The translations under genes and the position numbers were made by a program. Positions 62,336-64,000 of a stretch of DNA of 64,000 nucleotides are shown here, piece by piece. The DNA comes from Halarsenatibacter silvermanii. Its GTDB lineage: Bacteria > Bacillota > Halanaerobiia > Halanaerobiales > Halarsenatibacteraceae. Location: the NCBI RefSeq assembly GCF_900103135.1, contig NZ_FNGO01000014.1:1-64000 (forward strand), read 5' to 3'. The notes beneath the pieces are model-generated. The model searched no databases and was not told the DNA's origin. It worked only from the letters and a program-made list of their open reading frames with translations. The stretch's first letter is position 1. Each line of letters opens with the position of its first letter.

Positions 62336-64000
62336 TCAATCTTGAATCCCAAATTTGTCGAGTTTATTATAAAGGGTGTTGCGGTGAATTCCCAGTATTC
62401 TGGCAGCCTCGGTTTTGTTGCCCCCGGCAGCTGCCAGCGCCTGTCTGATACAGCGCTTTTCCGTTCTCCGGACCAGCTTGCTTAAGTCCAGATTTTCTTT
62501 TTTGATTTTTACAGCATCCTCTGACTCCAAATCATCCGTTTTGAAATCTTCGGTCTGCTCAGTTTTTGCGCCAGCTTTTTTTTCTGCATCAGTAGTGCCG
62601 GTTCCGTAAGTATCATCGATGCCGGCAGAAGAAGTCAGTATATCAGGCAGATGCTCGGGTTCGATCATTTTACCTGAAGAGAGGTTTACCGCTCTCTCCA
62701 GAAAATTATAAAGTTCTCTGACATTGCCCGGCCAATCATAATTTTCCAGCAGTTCCAGCGCCCGGGGGCTCAATTCGTGCCTGTCCTCATTTAACTTTTC
62801 AGACAGTTCGGTGAGTATATGATCCGATAAGATCGAGATATCCTCTTTTCTTTTTCTGAGCGGTGGTATCTGCAGTCTGATAACATTTAGGCGGTAATAT
62901 AAATCCTGACGAAATTTCCCTTCCGCCACCAGACTCTCGACATCTTCGTTGGTTGCCGCAATCACTCTGGTGTCGATTTTCTTTCTTTCCGTGCCCCCAA
63001 CCCGCTGTATTTCTCTTTCCTGCAGAACCCTCAGGATCTTGGCCTGCATTTCCAGCGGCATCGAGGTTATTTCATCCAGGAAAATGGAGCCGCCATCGGC
63101 CAGCTCAAATTTCCCCGGTTTGCCGGTCTCCCTGGCTCCAGTAAAAGCTCCCTCTTCATAACCAAAGAGCTCAGATTCGAGCAGATTTTCCGGTATAGCT
63201 GCACAGTTAACCCTCACAAAAGATCCATATTTGCGGGCTCCGCCGCTGTGAATTGCATGAGCAAACATCTCCTTGCCCGTCCCGCTCTCACCGTTGATCA
63301 AAACGGTGGAATTGCTGCTGGCACAATTCTCCGCTATCTCCTTCAAATATTCCATTCTCTCATTTCTGGTAATTATGCTGGAGAATGTATATTTGGCTTC
63401 CTGTCGTCTTTTCAACTCATTTTTGTATTCATCCAGTTCATTCTCAACCACTTCCAGCCTCTGAGCTAAAGCCTTGACCTCACGGGCATCTTCGAATAAG
63501 ATTTTGCCGGCCACACCTATTAGCTCACCATCTTCCTTCAGGGGGATTCTGCTGGTGATCATCTCCTCTCCCTGAATGTTCTGCAGATGGCCTATCTCGG
63601 CATCGCCCGATTCCGCGATCAAATGAAGTCTGGTATTATCTATAACTTCAGTAACATGCCTGCCCTTTACCTCTTCAGCTTCAAGTCCCAGACACTCCTC
63701 ATAGGCATTGTTAAAATCGGTAATATAACCGTCCGGATCTACAATTACAAGCGCTTCGTAGGCATTATTAAACACTTTCTGCAGTTTTTTTAACTGCTCT
63801 TTAAGTTTATCGACCTCTTCTGATGTAATTAGTGTTTCCAGTTCACTCTGAAAAGCAGTTTTCGCATGAAAATCAGCTTCTGTAAATTTGTCCAGAACAG
63901 TTATACTTTTGATATATCTTTTTTCCTGCTGGCTCTCAGAAAAAAACTTCTTTTCAGGGCAAAACTGACGACATTTATATTTTCGATCGCCAAGCTTTAG
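62336..64000 (-). CDS. Sigma-54-dependent transcriptional activator (5' end outside window)
   Basis: The frame stays open to the window edge: 75 further codons precede the apparent GTG start at 63775, so 554 residues are visible and the N-terminus is missing. Visible parts, counted from residue 75: a PAS domain ([18 protein letters not shown]), a coiled-coil linker, the AAA+ domain with Walker A GESGTGKE, the sigma-54 contact loop EGAFTGA and a Walker [15 protein letters not shown]-terminal Fis helix-turn-helix ([20 protein letters not shown]) follows. The extreme visible N-terminal part has CRQFC, whose role is unclear. Next to the AOR operon, it is its likely activator. Confidence 0.9.
   Translation of the reverse strand, partial: LKLGDRKYKCRQFCPEKKFFSESQQEKRYIKSITVLDKFTEADFHAKTAFQSELETLITSEEVDKLKEQLKKLQKVFNNAYEALVIVDPDGYITDFNNAYEECLGLEAEEVKGRHVTEVIDNTRLHLIAESGDAEIGHLQNIQGEEMITSRIPLKEDGELIGVAGKILFEDAREVKALAQRLEVVENELDEYKNELKRRQEAKYTFSSIITRNERMEYLKEIAENCASSNSTVLINGESGTGKEMFAHAIHSGGARKYGSFVRVNCAAIPENLLESELFGYEEGAFTGARETGKPGKFELADGGSIFLDEITSMPLEMQAKILRVLQEREIQRVGGTERKKIDTRVIAATNEDVESLVAEGKFRQDLYYRLNVIRLQIPPLRKRKEDISILSDHILTELSEKLNEDRHELSPRALELLENYDWPGNVRELYNFLERAVNLSSGKMIEPEHLPDILTSSAGIDDTYGTGTTDAEKKAGAKTEQTEDFKTDDLESEDAVKIKKENLDLSKLVRRTEKRCIRQALAAAGGNKTEAARILGIHRNTLYNKLDKFGIQD

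Noticed and set aside
62076-62339. 87-codon minus-strand frame between activator and AOR genes
   Set aside because: It runs through a terminator-like hairpin, a tandem repeat and the palindrome; composition is not protein-like and no ribosome site is seen.
1-64000. CRISPR array, insertion sequences, prophage
   Set aside because: No regularly spaced repeats, no transposase or integrase motifs and no terminal inverted repeats with target duplications were seen. The larC-flanking repeats are not an insertion sequence.

Overview
The window looks like chromosome from a halophilic or haloalkaliphilic anaerobe of the Halanaerobiales (diderm Firmicutes); a Halarsenatibacter-like organism would fit. 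This is inference from gene content. The evidence is very acidic proteins, a glycine betaine ABC transporter, ClC and Trk ion-handling genes, a Na+-translocating decarboxylase, a tungsten-type aldehyde:ferredoxin oxidoreductase (AOR), an Fe-S type PurF, PyrR/guanine-riboswitch control of the Bacillus type, and canonical AGGAGG ribosome sites. The betaine-binding protein has a Sec signal but no lipobox Cys, which suits a cell with an outer membrane. Base composition is even. I see no insertion sequence, prophage or CRISPR array.

Layout. 0-3.9 kb: homocysteine methyltransferase-family enzyme, DUF1934/DUF5665-like pair, tRNA-Leu, FAH-family hydrolase, MBL hydrolase. 3.9-7.2 kb: betaine uptake operon (ATPase, binding protein, permease) with a leader hairpin and an intercistronic hairpin. 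7.3-10.9 kb: pyrophosphatase, UppP, FxsA-like, rhomboid protease, a TIGR01440 protein, tRNA-His. 11-18.6 kb: signalling block of two paralogous GGDEF/HD-GYP proteins, a small unknown protein and a double-domain KaiC-like ATPase. 18.7-23.8 kb: AbiTii-domain protein, FmdB-type zinc ribbon, a methyltransferase-like protein, ClC channel with TrkA, cold-shock protein. 23.9-26.3 kb: larB and larC plus an overlooked 37-residue membrane peptide.

26.5-43.0 kb is one long nucleotide block, all on the minus strand: guanine riboswitch, purD-K-E-B-C-L-F-M-N, then a PyrR-type attenuator and pyrB-C-F-K-D-E. purQ, purS and purH are absent. 43.2-51.7 kb carries a TrmO-like methyltransferase, a FolT-like S component, dihydrolipoyl dehydrogenase, an NCS2 permease, an MBL-rhodanese protein, an SLC13-type transporter and a small methyltransferase.

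51.9-64.0 kb is the most distinctive region. A sigma-54 activator (cut by the right edge) precedes a run of minus-strand genes: AOR, the four subunits of a Na+-pumping acyl-CoA decarboxylase, a family III CoA-transferase, a MoaD-like protein and two iron alcohol dehydrogenases, ending in a strong terminator. A good -24/-12 sequence lies before the AOR gene. I infer an inducible pathway in which an aldehyde is oxidised to an acid, activated to a CoA thioester and decarboxylated to pump Na+, with the dehydrogenases balancing alcohol and aldehyde. The substrate cannot be read from sequence.
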